A DNA stretch of 64,000 bases from an uncultured Clostridium sp. (lineage in GTDB: Bacteria; Bacillota; Clostridia; TANB77; CAG-508): assembly GCA_900553985.1 (NCBI GenBank), contig USFW01000002.1:37492-101491 (forward strand), in the 5' to 3' direction. The first letter of the stretch is position 1, and each line of letters starts with the position of its first letter. The position numbers were made by a program, and so were the translations under genes. Of the stretch, positions 39,076 to 47,016 are shown in pieces. The notes below the pieces were generated by a model, which did not search any database, had not been told where the DNA came from, and saw only the letters and a list, made by a program, of their open reading frames with translations.

Positions 39076-40476
39076 TCATATAATACTGTTATATCCAAAC
39101 TGAATTGTATTTGGTCTTGGATGCTCATATACTCCTGTTAAGCAATCTTCTGCATCATCATGTTCATTTTTTCCACTTCTTAAATAATGTTTTAAATGTT
39201 TTGCAAATTCTGGCCATCTATCTTCCCAGTTAATTGGGAAATAAATATTATTCATAACTGCTGTTGAGTTGCTTAATATTCTAGCAACTTTATTTTCACT
39301 TTGATGAAAAGGATTTATCTTAGTATGATAATTCTTCAATTTCTTTAATTCTTCTTTTACATTTCTTGAAAAACCTCTACCACCATTGTTACTTTCAACA
39401 TTTGCATACCCTACTTTATCCTTAGTAAGCATTTTCGCAACTGCTGGTTCTGTTATTTCCATAGATTCTTGTGTATATATAACATCTAATATGTAATATG
39501 AATTATTATACATTTGATAATCTATTGAACATAGATAATCCTCTCCTTCGTCTGCTGTATCTGTATAATTCATAATATAATGTGCTGGTGGTAATTTATC
39601 ATATGTTTTAAAACTACTGTATAATCTATTCTTTATGTCTATTGGCTCTTGTTGATAATTAGCATATACAATATCTTTATTCATATTCTTAGTTTTTAGA
39701 TTGTAATCTTCCTTGTTTAGTATCTTGTCACATAACATTGAACCATCCTTTTGGACTGCTTGATAATTAATGTGTCTTACATTATCAAAATTTTCTAATA
39801 TATATCCTGCTAAATCATTACTTGCCCATCTCGTCATTATTATGATTAGTTTGAATCCTGTTTCTGTTCTTGATAACATCGTATTGTTAAACCAATTAAT
39901 TTGTTTCTGCAATGCTGTTTCGTTATACGCTTCTTGAACATTTTTAATTAAATCATCTATTATCATTAGAGTACATCCAAATCCTGTTGCAGTTCCTGTT
40001 GGGGATGTTGCTAAATAGTTTGCTTGATTACTTCCTTCTAATGCCCATTTATTTGCACTAGCTTCTCCGTATTTTATTTTTGTATTAGGAAATATGTCAT
40101 TATATACAATTACCCCTTCTGTCTTCTCTGATGCTATTGTATCTCTTACCGATTTTGCAAATGTTCCTGATAAAGTTTCATTGTAAGAACCAGTCATTAC
40201 TTTTTCGCTTCTATTATTTCCAAATACCCATTCTACTAACTTTCCTGCTGTTCTTGATTTTCCATGTCTTGGTGGTACATTTATTACCATTATTTTGTCT
40301 TCTGGCTTTTGGCTTTCATAGAAATCTTGTAATTCATTGCACATATTTTTTAAGAACATTCTATCTTCTTTATAAAAATCACTAGCAGTAAGTTTGCAAT
40401 ATTCAAAAAAATCACGCCTAGCTAATTCTAGTCGTGCTTGTCTTTTTAATTCTTCTTTAATTTTATTGTTTATCAT
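39076..40476 (-). CDS. terL: Terminase large subunit
   Basis: 466 residues. ATPase Walker A-like INVPPRHGKSRTAGKL, Walker B LMIIDDLIKN, coupling motif MTRW; the nuclease domain has acidic residues in CSIDYQMYNNSYYILDVIY and at the end (NEHDDAEDCLTGVYEH). It packages DNA into heads. It overlaps the small subunit by 14 bases. Confidence 0.95.
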   Translation of the reverse strand: MINNKIKEELKRQARLELARRDFFEYCKLTASDFYKEDRMFLKNMCNELQDFYESQKPEDKIMVINVPPRHGKSRTAGKLVEWVFGNNRSEKVMTGSYNETLSGTFAKSVRDTIASEKTEGVIVYNDIFPNTKIKYGEASANKWALEGSNQANYLATSPTGTATGFGCTLMIIDDLIKNVQEAYNETALQKQINWFNNTMLSRTETGFKLIIIMTRWASNDLAGYILENFDNVRHINYQAVQKDGSMLCDKILNKEDYNLKTKNMNKDIVYANYQQEPIDIKNRLYSSFKTYDKLPPAHYIMNYTDTADEGEDYLCSIDYQMYNNSYYILDVIYTQESMEITEPAVAKMLTKDKVGYANVESNNGGRGFSRNVKEELKKLKNYHTKINPFHQSENKVARILSNSTAVMNNIYFPINWEDRWPEFAKHLKHYLRSGKNEHDDAEDCLTGVYEHPRPNTIQFGYNSII

Positions 40477-40867
40477 CTTCTATCAACTGCCTTAATTCTT
40501 CTGTTGTCATTCCTTCAAATGGATTATTTATTTTTCCACTATGTTCTATCTGTTGCTTATCAGACCAGCCAAAATTATTTTTTAGATTAAATATTATTCC
40601 TGTTGTTGCACTATCTGTTATTAAATGCTTTTCTAGATAATTCTCAACCCTTAATTTGGCTTTTTTTATAGTGTCGGAAAATTGTTTATCTTTAGCATAT
40701 TCTAATAATGTATCCCTACATATGTCTAGTGCTATACACAGTCCTGTTACTGTATATGGTTCATTATTAGATTCACAATCATTAAAATATTTATCTATCT
40801 TTTCTTGCATCTGTTTTACACTTTTATATGCTTTAGGTCTTCCTACTTTATTTGCCATTCTCATCAT
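40463..40867 (-). CDS. terS: Terminase small subunit
   Basis: 134 residues. MANKVGRPKAYKSVKQMQEK then a helix-turn-helix region (VTGLCIALDICRDTLLEYAK) and FNLKNNFGWSDKQQIEHSGK, the pattern of small terminases that recognise packaging sites. Three ATGs lie close together; the third (40858) gives the family's usual start. Confidence 0.9.
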   Translation of the reverse strand: MMRMANKVGRPKAYKSVKQMQEKIDKYFNDCESNNEPYTVTGLCIALDICRDTLLEYAKDKQFSDTIKKAKLRVENYLEKHLITDSATTGIIFNLKNNFGWSDKQQIEHSGKINNPFEGMTTEELRQLIEDDKQ

Positions 40868-41009
40868 TCTCTTTCTTGTAAATTTCTTTTATTGTTTTCG
40901 CAATTCCTTTTATTACGCAATATATTATTCCAATAGTTATTCCTAAACTACATATTGCTGATATTAATGCTATTGGACTTAATATTATTCCTAGTATAAT
41001 TGTTAACAT
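40848..41009 (-). CDS. Small membrane protein (53 residues)
   Basis: Two hydrophobic stretches (LTIILGIILSPIALISAICS; LGITIGIIYCVIKGIAK) then a charged end. AAGGAGAAAATACA precedes the ATG. It overlaps the terminase small subunit start by 20 bases. Function unknown. Confidence 0.65.
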   Translation of the reverse strand: MLTIILGIILSPIALISAICSLGITIGIIYCVIKGIAKTIKEIYKKENDENGK

Positions 41010-41125
41010 TGTATTTTCTCCTTAAATAATCTTAATATTTTACTTACTTGTTTTTTATTAATTCTTTTTTCTGTTATCCTGTTAAATTTACTGTTTGTTT
41101 CATTTTTATACCTTATTTCGTCCAA
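41003..41125 (-). CDS. Possible TTG-start basic small protein (40 residues)
   Basis: Open frame with AAAGGA just before TTG, overlapping the stop of the previous gene and the start of the next, as phage genes often do. The product is basic and helical (KNETNSKFNRITEKRINKKQ). Weakly supported. Confidence 0.4.
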   Translation of the reverse strand: MDEIRYKNETNSKFNRITEKRINKKQVSKILRLFKEKIQC

Positions 41126-41502
41126 GATCCTTTTTCTTTATTCCATCTAAACCCTTTCTTTTTTATTAAGTCTTTTATATCGTAAGTCTTTCCTCTTACT
41201 TCTGTTACTTTGTCCCAATTTATATTATGTTCCTCATATCCTTTTTTATTTTCTATTATTCCTGCCTTTAACTTTGTAGTTGCTTTTACCTTGTTTCTGC
41301 TTATTTGTTCAAAGTCCATTTTGGGATATTGAATATCTATAACTCCTTTTTCATCTGGCACTATGTTAGCTTCAAATATATTTTTCTCCCAAGTAGTTCT
41401 TCCTTGCATATGTTTCTGTCCTAAATTTTCTACTTCTAATGGTTTTTTTGTTCCTATTGCTCCAGCATTACTTCTAGTCCCACTTGCTCCTCTTCCTCCC
41501 AT
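41113..41502 (-). CDS. Unknown 129-residue prophage protein (MGGRGASG start)
   Basis: Begins MGGRGASGTRSNAGAIGTKK, a start seen in Clostridia phage proteins near terminase genes. The C-terminal part (KTYDIKDLIKKKGFRWNKEK) resembles small DNA-related domains. I chose the ATG at 41502 for the GAGGAATTGAAA before it. Role unknown. Confidence 0.6.
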   Translation of the reverse strand: MGGRGASGTRSNAGAIGTKKPLEVENLGQKHMQGRTTWEKNIFEANIVPDEKGVIDIQYPKMDFEQISRNKVKATTKLKAGIIENKKGYEEHNINWDKVTEVRGKTYDIKDLIKKKGFRWNKEKGSWTK

Positions 41503-41504
41503 TT

Positions 41505-42128
41505 TCAATTCCTCCACTTCTTCTCTCCAAATGTTTTTAATTTCAAACATTCATCTGGTACTATTTTTTCTCCATAACATAAAATAAGTTTTGGATTTAT
41601 TCTTCTTTTCATTTCTTCATATCCTTTGTAGAATAGTTTTTTTGCCTCTTCATCTTTTGAAATTCCATATGTTGCAATAGCTACCACACTTTCTTTTTCT
41701 ACTCCTTCAAAACAAAAATTGTAGCTTTCTTCCGTACTCCAGCTAATTGTTGGAATTACATTTATTCCTTCAGATTGCAAATATGCACCTATCCATCTAT
41801 TTTTATAAGTATTATACATTTGTATTACAATATCCATATCTCTATATAAGCTAAAATCTGGAGTTAATACATATTTAGCTTTATTTAAAATGTTTAAATA
41901 TTTATCTGGATTATTCCACAGTCTCTCAAATTGATAGTCATCTATAAAGAAGTGTATTAATTTATCAGACAATTCCTTTGTTGTCTTGGCATAATTAAAT
42001 GGTATCGCTTCTAAATTATTTATTTGTTCCTTTTTAATAATTTCTTTTTCAATCTCGGGTATTCCCCATTTGTTTCCTGAAAAAAACTTTGCTTTAAAAT
42101 AATTTTCACATCCAGTTTTTTTATACAT
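41505..42128 (-). CDS. DUF4417 protein
   Basis: 207 residues. VLTPDFSLYRDMDIVIQMYN, GAYLQSEGINVIPTISWSTE and VVAIATYGISKDEEAKKLF are the DUF4417 hallmarks. This family is common in phages and mobile elements; its role is not established. It ends 2 bases before the next gene. Confidence 0.82.
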   Translation of the reverse strand: MYKKTGCENYFKAKFFSGNKWGIPEIEKEIIKKEQINNLEAIPFNYAKTTKELSDKLIHFFIDDYQFERLWNNPDKYLNILNKAKYVLTPDFSLYRDMDIVIQMYNTYKNRWIGAYLQSEGINVIPTISWSTEESYNFCFEGVEKESVVAIATYGISKDEEAKKLFYKGYEEMKRRINPKLILCYGEKIVPDECLKLKTFGEKKWRN

Positions 42129-42137
42129 ATTTTCTCC

Positions 42138-42335
42138 TTAAATTTCCATTAAACTTTTATTTCTTTTAGCAGTTATCTGCTTTTGATTTTTGTAGCCTTC
42201 GTTTTTGATTTTTCTTTCATACTTATTACATTTTATAGTATTATCTATTCTTTTTCTTAGCTCTTCTTGACATTCTTTTTTGTTTTTACAGTTTGCACAT
42301 ACTGTTCTTGCATATGTTTCATATATATTTTCCAT
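42138..42335 (-). CDS. Small cysteine-bearing protein (65 residues)
   Basis: ENIYETYARTVCANCKNKKE has C-x2-C and a later Cys (CQEEL, CNKYE), so zinc binding is likely. An AAGGAGTACAATT site precedes it. Common type in Clostridia phages; function unknown. Confidence 0.6.
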   Translation of the reverse strand: MENIYETYARTVCANCKNKKECQEELRKRIDNTIKCNKYERKIKNEGYKNQKQITAKRNKSLMEI

Positions 42336-42346
42336 AATTGTACTCC

Positions 42347-42472
42347 TTAAATTATAGAATGCATTGTTCTATGATTTCTTAAGAAGTCTTTTGCACTCCA
42401 ATATTTTAATCCTTTTTCTTTGGCTGTTTTTATATATCTTTCTGCACTTTCTTTAGTCCATTTTCTTTTCAT
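42347..42472 (-). CDS. Small basic protein (41 residues)
   Basis: MKRKWTKESAERYIKTAKEK then GLKYWSAKDFLRNHR. GGAGGAAATTTAAA precedes the ATG. Basic, helical, perhaps DNA binding. It lies 12 bases before the next gene. Confidence 0.6.
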   Translation of the reverse strand: MKRKWTKESAERYIKTAKEKGLKYWSAKDFLRNHRTMHSII

Positions 42473-42496
42473 TTTAAATTTCCTCCAATTTTTATT

Positions 42497-42571
42497 TGGT
42501 GCTTTCTGTAAGACTTGAACTTACTACTGTAGTTTACAAGACTACCATTTTACCAGTTAAACTAAGAAAGC
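42497..42571 (-). tRNA. Phage tRNA-Thr (anticodon TGT)
   Basis: All arms pair: acceptor GCTTTCT/AGAAAGC with discriminator A and encoded CCA, anticodon stem GTAGT/ACTAC with loop CTTGTAA, and T stem GTAAG/CTTAC with TTCAAGT. It reads ACA, a frequent codon in this AT-rich genome. It lies inside the early operon of the prophage. Confidence 0.88.
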
Positions 42572-42724
42572 ATATACAGGAATTGCACTATTGCCAACTA
42601 GTATGCAAAGGCTAAGTTGCCTCTGGGCAGTACATTTCCAGAAACCTTTTCTACTTCTTGGTAGATAGGTAATTTATTTCACAATTCTTTAACTATATAT
42701 TACATAGTTAGTAATCGCTGAAAA
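42572..42724 (-). other. Non-coding structured stretch upstream of tRNA-Thr
   Basis: No open frame. Several local hairpins are visible (TGCC-TCT-GGGCA; AAAGG...CCTTT), between the Tad2 gene and the tRNA. It does not fold as a second tRNA: no CCA or T-loop motif is found. It may be a processed leader or a small phage RNA. Confidence 0.35.
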
Positions 42725-42997
42725 CTAATCTACTATTCTCCAGTCTTCTGCTAGCATATCTGCTTGACTTGCTAGCCAACCTAATTGAACTCCTGATGTT
42801 CCTATAAATGCTATTGCTCTATTGCCTATTGCTTCGTGTTCTGCATTTATTATTTCTCCTTTTGTATTTTTATAACTTATGTTTGTTGCTAATTCTATGT
42901 ATTGATTTTTACCGTTCCAACCTTTTCTTTGTACTTTCATTCCTGCTTTTAATTTTTGAATTGCTTGTCCAAAATCCATATTTTTTTCATTTTCCAT
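42725..42997 (-). CDS. Tad2-like anti-defence protein (DUF2829)
   Basis: 90 residues. MDFGQAIQKLKAGMKVQRKG then WNGKNQYIELA and the end DMLAEDWRIVD are the DUF2829 pattern, now known as Tad2, a tetrameric sponge that binds the cyclic nucleotide signals of Thoeris, and in some homologues of CBASS. A terminator lies just upstream, so it stands apart from the preceding transcript. The host segment carries CBASS, so the prophage may use it against such systems. Start chosen for GGAGGAAAATTAGA. Confidence 0.85.
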   Translation of the reverse strand: MENEKNMDFGQAIQKLKAGMKVQRKGWNGKNQYIELATNISYKNTKGEIINAEHEAIGNRAIAFIGTSGVQLGWLASQADMLAEDWRIVD

Positions 42998-43017
42998 TCT
43001 AATTTTCCTCCTATAAC

Positions 43018-43052
43018 TAAAAAGAGCAGACATTAACACTAACATCTACTCT
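43018..43052 (-). terminator. Terminator upstream of the Tad2 gene
   Basis: On the minus strand AGAGTAGA pairs imperfectly with TCTGCTCT, followed by TTTTTAG. The first arm includes the stop of the 43-residue gene. Confidence 0.65.
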
Positions 43053-43177
43053 TCTTTCGGTTTTCCAACTGTTTTGTAGCAATACTTTACTTTTTGTAGT
43101 TTTGGGCTTGTCCATTTCTGAACAACTACTTTATTACTTACTAACATTTTACCATGTTTTGTCGTCACATTCGTCAC
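43046..43177 (-). CDS. Small basic protein (43 residues), GTG start
   Basis: VTNVTTKHGKMLVSNKVVVQ then KWTSPKLQKVKYCYK. No strong ribosome site; an internal ATG at residue 11 is an alternative. Similar short proteins stand beside late regulators in Clostridia phages. Modest support. Confidence 0.45.
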   Translation of the reverse strand: MTNVTTKHGKMLVSNKVVVQKWTSPKLQKVKYCYKTVGKPKEE

Positions 43178-43183
43178 ATTTAG

Positions 43184-43600
43184 TTATTTTCTTAAAAATC
43201 TTTCTAATTTCATTTTTGCTTTACTTTCTGAATTATATCCCATCAAAAACATTATTTGTAGCCAAGTTTTATTATCGTTGTATTTATATCTTATAATATC
43301 CTTAATTTCTGCATCTTTCACATAATTTAGTTCGTACTCTAGTTGTATTTTTAATTTTTCTAATTTATATTCCTTGTTCTTTATCATTTTTTTATATTTA
43401 TATTTTAAATTTCTATTTTTAGGTACTTCAATTCCTTCTATTTGCATACTATGTTTCGTATATGGATAGCTCCTACTACTGCCTTGCACACTATCTTTTA
43501 AGATTTTACATTCTTTGTTTTCTATTTTCTTAAATCTATTTCTTAAACTTTCTAGTTCTTTATTATTATTTTCTAATTCATCTAAAAATTCTTTTGTCAT
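43184..43600 (-). CDS. Late-gene regulator, ArpU/RinA-like
   Basis: 138 residues: a coiled coil, then KDAEIKDIIRYKYNDNKTWL and QIMFLMGYNSESKAKMKLER, a sigma region-4-like helix-turn-helix as in ArpU/RinA/DUF1492 phage activators. These act on the promoter of the packaging and head genes, which start just downstream here. Start overlaps the upstream stop (TGATG). Confidence 0.75.
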   Translation of the reverse strand: MTKEFLDELENNNKELESLRNRFKKIENKECKILKDSVQGSSRSYPYTKHSMQIEGIEVPKNRNLKYKYKKMIKNKEYKLEKLKIQLEYELNYVKDAEIKDIIRYKYNDNKTWLQIMFLMGYNSESKAKMKLERFLRK

Positions 43601-43746
43601 CAGTACCTCCTACATTTTAATTTTTCTAATTCACTTTTAAATATATCTATATTCTCATTTAGTAAATCTTTTTCGTCATATACTAGCAAACAACATATAC
43701 TATTATATAAATCATTTACTTTCTTTATTTGTTCTTCTCTATTCAT
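43600..43746 (-). CDS. Small helical protein (48 residues)
   Basis: MNREEQIKKVNDLYNSICCL then acidic helix to KLKCRRY. Its stop overlaps the next start. Ribosome site GAGGTAGGAAATACAA. Not recognised. Confidence 0.55.
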   Translation of the reverse strand: MNREEQIKKVNDLYNSICCLLVYDEKDLLNENIDIFKSELEKLKCRRY

Positions 43747-43755
43747 TTGTATTTC

Positions 43756-43956
43756 CTACCTCTTTACTTTCTCTGGATTTAATTTAAAACCTTTCATTAT
43801 TCCTTTATCCTTAACTAATCCTAATTCTTGATATGTAAAACATTCTTTTGCTCCTGTTAGCATATCTTTGTATAATATGAAATTAGGATATTCTTGCACA
43901 TATATGTATTGTCTATTATTTTTTCCTATTACTTTTGGTATTCTCATCTTTATCAC
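43756..43956 (-). CDS. Small beta-rich protein (66 residues)
   Basis: MRIPKVIGKNNRQYIYVQEY then PNFILYKDMLTGAKECFT. It may start at GTG 43956 or at ATG 43947. Overlaps the upstream gene. A type common in Clostridia prophage early regions; role unknown. Confidence 0.55.
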   Translation of the reverse strand: MIKMRIPKVIGKNNRQYIYVQEYPNFILYKDMLTGAKECFTYQELGLVKDKGIMKGFKLNPEKVKR

Positions 43957-44108
43957 TTACTTTCTTTGTTAAGTATTTGTATTAACATTTCATTTTGCTG
44001 TTTTAACATTCTATTTTCAGTTTGTATTATATCATTTGCTCTTTCTAAATTCTCATTTTTCCTGCACACTTTTTCATAAATATATTTTATCATTTCTTCT
44101 TCTCCCAT
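43953..44108 (-). CDS. Small coiled-coil protein (51 residues)
   Basis: MGEEEMIKYIYEKVCRKNEN followed by a leucine-zipper-like coil (LERANDIIQTENRMLKQQN). It starts right after the previous stop, with GAGAGGAAAAATAAA ahead. Not recognised. Confidence 0.55.
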   Translation of the reverse strand: MGEEEMIKYIYEKVCRKNENLERANDIIQTENRMLKQQNEMLIQILNKESK

Positions 44109-44109
44109 T

Positions 44110-44544
44110 TTATTTTTCCTCTCTTTCTTTATTTATTCTATTTACTGCTAATACTATTTCGTTTGTCTTGTTTAAAATATCATAAAAAGTTTCATTTAAA
44201 GCTTCTCTTAGTTCCGTTTTGTTTTCCATTTCCTCTACTGTTATTCCTGCTATTCTTAATTCAGACATTTCTTCTGTTTCTTCATCTTCTGTTATTCTAA
44301 GCTCTGTATTTGTATTAAATTCTTCAGTATCATTTTCATATATCCATTCTGTTAAAAATAAATATGCTTTTGCTATACATACATCTAAATCGCAATCTTG
44401 ATGCCAAAATAACTGCTTATACTGTGCGTGGTTTCCTTGTTTTATTTCTATAAACCAATCTAAAACTTTTGTGTATCCAATATCTATTGCTAGATTGTAT
44501 TTAAATTTATATTCATTAAAGACTTCTAATAATTTCTCCATCAT
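44110..44544 (-). CDS. Unknown 144-residue early protein
   Basis: Not recognised. It mixes a DWFIEIKQGNHAQYKQLFWH segment with an acidic linker (ITEDEETEEMSELRIAG) and a helical end. The upstream stop overlaps its start. Confidence 0.6.
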   Translation of the reverse strand: MMEKLLEVFNEYKFKYNLAIDIGYTKVLDWFIEIKQGNHAQYKQLFWHQDCDLDVCIAKAYLFLTEWIYENDTEEFNTNTELRITEDEETEEMSELRIAGITVEEMENKTELREALNETFYDILNKTNEIVLAVNRINKEREEK

Positions 44545-44873
44545 TTCTTTTCTCCTTCTATAATATTTAATATTTCGTTAATTTCTTTATCATATCCATA
44601 TATACCATCTCTTTTAATTGCTTTTAAATATTCTTTTAATTTATCTGTTACTTTATCTAATATAAATTGCTTTTGTTCTAACATCTTTTGTTGCTTGTCC
44701 ATAATATATTGTGCTATTGCTAAATCTTTATCTTTTATAACCATTTTTGTGAATTGTTCAGTTATTTCATTTATGTTTATATATATTCCATTAATTTCTT
44801 CTTGGGTTAATAACGGCATAGTTAACCTTACTCCGTATTCCAGTTCTTCCATATTCCCAAAATCTTTATTCAT
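44541..44873 (-). CDS. Unknown 110-residue early protein
   Basis: Not recognised. Helical (EITEQFTKMVIKDKDLAIAQ; QYIMDKQQKMLEQKQFILD), soluble. It begins inside the end of the upstream gene. Confidence 0.55.
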   Translation of the reverse strand: MNKDFGNMEELEYGVRLTMPLLTQEEINGIYININEITEQFTKMVIKDKDLAIAQYIMDKQQKMLEQKQFILDKVTDKLKEYLKAIKRDGIYGYDKEINEILNIIEGEKK

Positions 44874-44985
44874 TTGCTAAATCCTCCAAAAATCTTTCTA
44901 TTGCTATTCTTGTTTCCTCTTTATAAGAGTCTTGTACCTTGTCTTGTAAATATTCTAAAAAGTTTTTTAATTTATTTTCTTTCAT
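44866..44985 (-). CDS. Small charged helical protein (39 residues)
   Basis: MKENKLKNFLEYLQDKVQDS then EETRIAIERFLEDLANE. Its stop overlaps the next start, which supports it as a real gene. Unknown role. Confidence 0.5.
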   Translation of the reverse strand: MKENKLKNFLEYLQDKVQDSYKEETRIAIERFLEDLANE

Positions 44986-44987
44986 CT

Positions 44988-45275
44988 TTATTTCTCAACT
45001 TTCTCTACTAATCCTGCTTGGATTAAATCATATAATGTATCGATATCAAAATAATCATTATATCTGTTAATTTGCCATTCAGTCTTTTCCCTTTTAAAAG
45101 CCTTATAGATTCTTATTAAACTCGTAGTTTCAGTTATACTTATTAATAAGCCTCCTACATCTTTTTCACACTTTTTTTCATATGCACGAATTTCTCCTGT
45201 ATCTTCATTATACTTAGGTTTAAATCCAAACTTTTCTAATTCTTTTAAAGCTACATTATCTTTTATTCTTAACAT
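44988..45275 (-). CDS. Unknown 95-residue early protein
   Basis: Not recognised. MLRIKDNVALKELEKFGFKP, ITETTSLIRIYKAFKREKTE and the end DTLYDLIQAGLVEKVEK are a pattern seen in Clostridia phage early genes. The start at 45275 has AGGAGGAAAGAT ahead. Confidence 0.6.
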   Translation of the reverse strand: MLRIKDNVALKELEKFGFKPKYNEDTGEIRAYEKKCEKDVGGLLISITETTSLIRIYKAFKREKTEWQINRYNDYFDIDTLYDLIQAGLVEKVEK

Positions 45276-45285
45276 ATCTTTCCTC

Positions 45286-45687
45286 CTAAACTTCATCTAA
45301 TTCATAAACGCTTGGCTCATCAGTTCCGTTATAATAACTATAATGAACTAATCTTAATTCGTCTCTTCCTATTTCACTAAAATATTTTGCAAATTTTCTT
45401 GAATATTTTTCAAATTCATTGTCAGTTAATAATCTTACACTTTCAAAATCTTCACTAGCTCCATATTCATAATCTAATAAATAATCTAAAAAATAATTTG
45501 TTACATTATTATCAAAATCTTCTCCATAACCTATTGTAAAATTAGCTTTTTTTGTTTCATATTCATATTTCAATTTATATTTTTGTAGCAATAAATCTAC
45601 TATCCAATCTTCTTCATTTCCTAGTTCGTCTATTATATTTTGTGGTATTTTAAATCTAATGCATTTTTTTCTTACATAATCACTCAT
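45286..45687 (-). CDS. Unknown 133-residue early protein
   Basis: Not recognised. Acidic, mixed fold (YDYEYGASEDFESVRLLTD is the type of sequence in the middle). AGGAGGAAGAAAAA precedes it. Part of the leftward early operon. Confidence 0.55.
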   Translation of the reverse strand: MSDYVRKKCIRFKIPQNIIDELGNEEDWIVDLLLQKYKLKYEYETKKANFTIGYGEDFDNNVTNYFLDYLLDYEYGASEDFESVRLLTDNEFEKYSRKFAKYFSEIGRDELRLVHYSYYNGTDEPSVYELDEV

Positions 45688-45699
45688 TTTTTCTTCCTC

Positions 45700-46081
45700 C
45701 TAAACTTTATATAAATTTTGTTCAAATTGTTCTTTGGTTAGTATTGTTTTAATATCTTCTGCATATATATAATAATTTATATCTAATCCAGTAAATTGTG
45801 CTGTTCTATATTTAGTTGTTATTTTCTTTCCTACGATTTCATAATTATTATTAACAATGTCATATATACCTGTTACCAATTCTCCATTCACATGGTCTCC
45901 GAACCTCTATTAGGTCTATTATGTTTTTGCTATGTTTTTTTATATTCCAAAATCCTATTGGTATTTCAAAATTGTCTATTTCAATAATTGCTTCTTGTTT
46001 TTCTTCATTTATTTCTATTATTTTTCCTATAACTAATCTATTTTGATTAATTACATAGTTTCCTACTTTTATTTCTTCCAC
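45700..46081 (-). CDS. YopX-neighbour protein, read through a +1 shift at CGG
   Basis: A small phage protein of 126 residues when repaired. The first 60 (VGNYVINQNRLVIGKIIEIN; NIKKHSKNIIDLIEV) reach CGG at 45901-45899. Without a shift, the frame ends in a nonsense tail of 12 residues. Skipping the C gives GDHVNGELVTGIYDIVNNNY and on to EDIKTILTKEQFEQN, the familiar end of this Clostridia phage family, in which HSKNIIDLIE-GDYVNG is one continuous stretch. It follows the YopX gene by 2 bases. Confidence 0.85.
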
Positions 46082-46083
46082 TG

Positions 46084-46491
46084 CTATTTCTCCTTTTCTG
46101 CTAATAATTCTGTGTTATCATATATGTTTCCTATTACTTCTATATTTTCATAATCTCCTAAAGGCTCTGCTTCATACATTATATTTTTTGTATTCGTTAT
46201 TATATATTGTGCAAAAGTTTCGCTATATTCAACTTTTCCTTTTATATCTAATATTTCTGTTTCCCCTTTTATATAAACTATATCTCCTTCGTAAATTTCT
46301 TTTCCGTTTTTATCTTTTAATCCAGTGTATTGTCCTACTGTTTCTTTAAATACTTTATTTCTATAATAAGTATCTCCATATTTTGTACAATGTCCTATTT
46401 GATAATCACCATTATCGCAAATAACTAAATTTCCAAAAGTCCACCAACTATTCATTTCTTCTGTTTTTCCTCTAAACTTTATCTCTCTCAT
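46084..46491 (-). CDS. YopX family protein
   Basis: 135 residues. MREIKFRGKTEEMNSWWTFG, TVGQYTGLKDKNGKEIYEGD and YENIEVIGNIYDN are the classical YopX signatures. Common in phages of Firmicutes; biochemical role unknown. Confidence 0.92.
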   Translation of the reverse strand: MREIKFRGKTEEMNSWWTFGNLVICDNGDYQIGHCTKYGDTYYRNKVFKETVGQYTGLKDKNGKEIYEGDIVYIKGETEILDIKGKVEYSETFAQYIITNTKNIMYEAEPLGDYENIEVIGNIYDNTELLAEKEK

Positions 46492-46515
46492 ACTTACTCC
46501 TTTTCTGCTTTACTT

Positions 46516-47016
46516 TTAAAATATCGCTATTAACCGTCTTTTATCGCTTTTCTGTTCAAAATATTGTTTTATACATGTTTTACAATCTTGTATACAAGTA
46601 TCTTTTCTAAGTTCATTCTCACAAAAATCTTTTAAATTTATTCTTGCATTATATTCGTATTCATCTATTATTAAATCGATTATCTTATCTTTCTTTATAT
46701 TTTCTTCAAAATATCCTTGCGCTTCTTTTTCTAGTTTTTCTATTATTTCATCTTTCTTTTTTAGTTGTTCATTTAATCTTTTAAATTCTTTTTTATATAA
46801 ACTATATTTATTTAGTTTCTTTACTTCTTTAACTCTATTTTTTAGTTTTCTCAATAATTCTTTATTATGTTTTTTTAGTTTTTCTATCGCTTTATCTTTT
46901 CCTTCTAGCATATTTAACAATTCTCTTATTGCTTCTTGATTAGATATTCCTATCCAATTTGTATGTTTTGATTTTATTAACTCTTTACATCTTTCTATTG
47001 TTTTTTCTTCTATCAT
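46516..47016 (-). CDS. Coiled-coil early protein with a CGG near its end
   Basis: About 160 residues, long coiled coil (KLKKHNKELLRKLKNRVKEV; QLKKKDEIIEKLEKEAQGYF) and a Cys-rich end (CENELRKDTCIQDCKTCIKQ). Near the end CGG occurs in frame (46536-46534). With a +1 shift it would read GGT then TAA, ending the protein at 46530 instead of 46516. Either end is plausible, so this site is neutral. It starts where the upstream gene stops. Confidence 0.6.
   Translation of the reverse strand: MIEEKTIERCKELIKSKHTNWIGISNQEAIRELLNMLEGKDKAIEKLKKHNKELLRKLKNRVKEVKKLNKYSLYKKEFKRLNEQLKKKDEIIEKLEKEAQGYFEENIKKDKIIDLIIDEYEYNARINLKDFCENELRKDTCIQDCKTCIKQYFEQKSDKRRLIAIF

Noticed and set aside
42572..42724. Second phage tRNA
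   Set aside because: No acceptor stem with CCA and no T-loop motif could be found.
45700..45891. Separate 63-residue gene
   Set aside because: It is the second half of the YopX-neighbour protein after the CGG shift.
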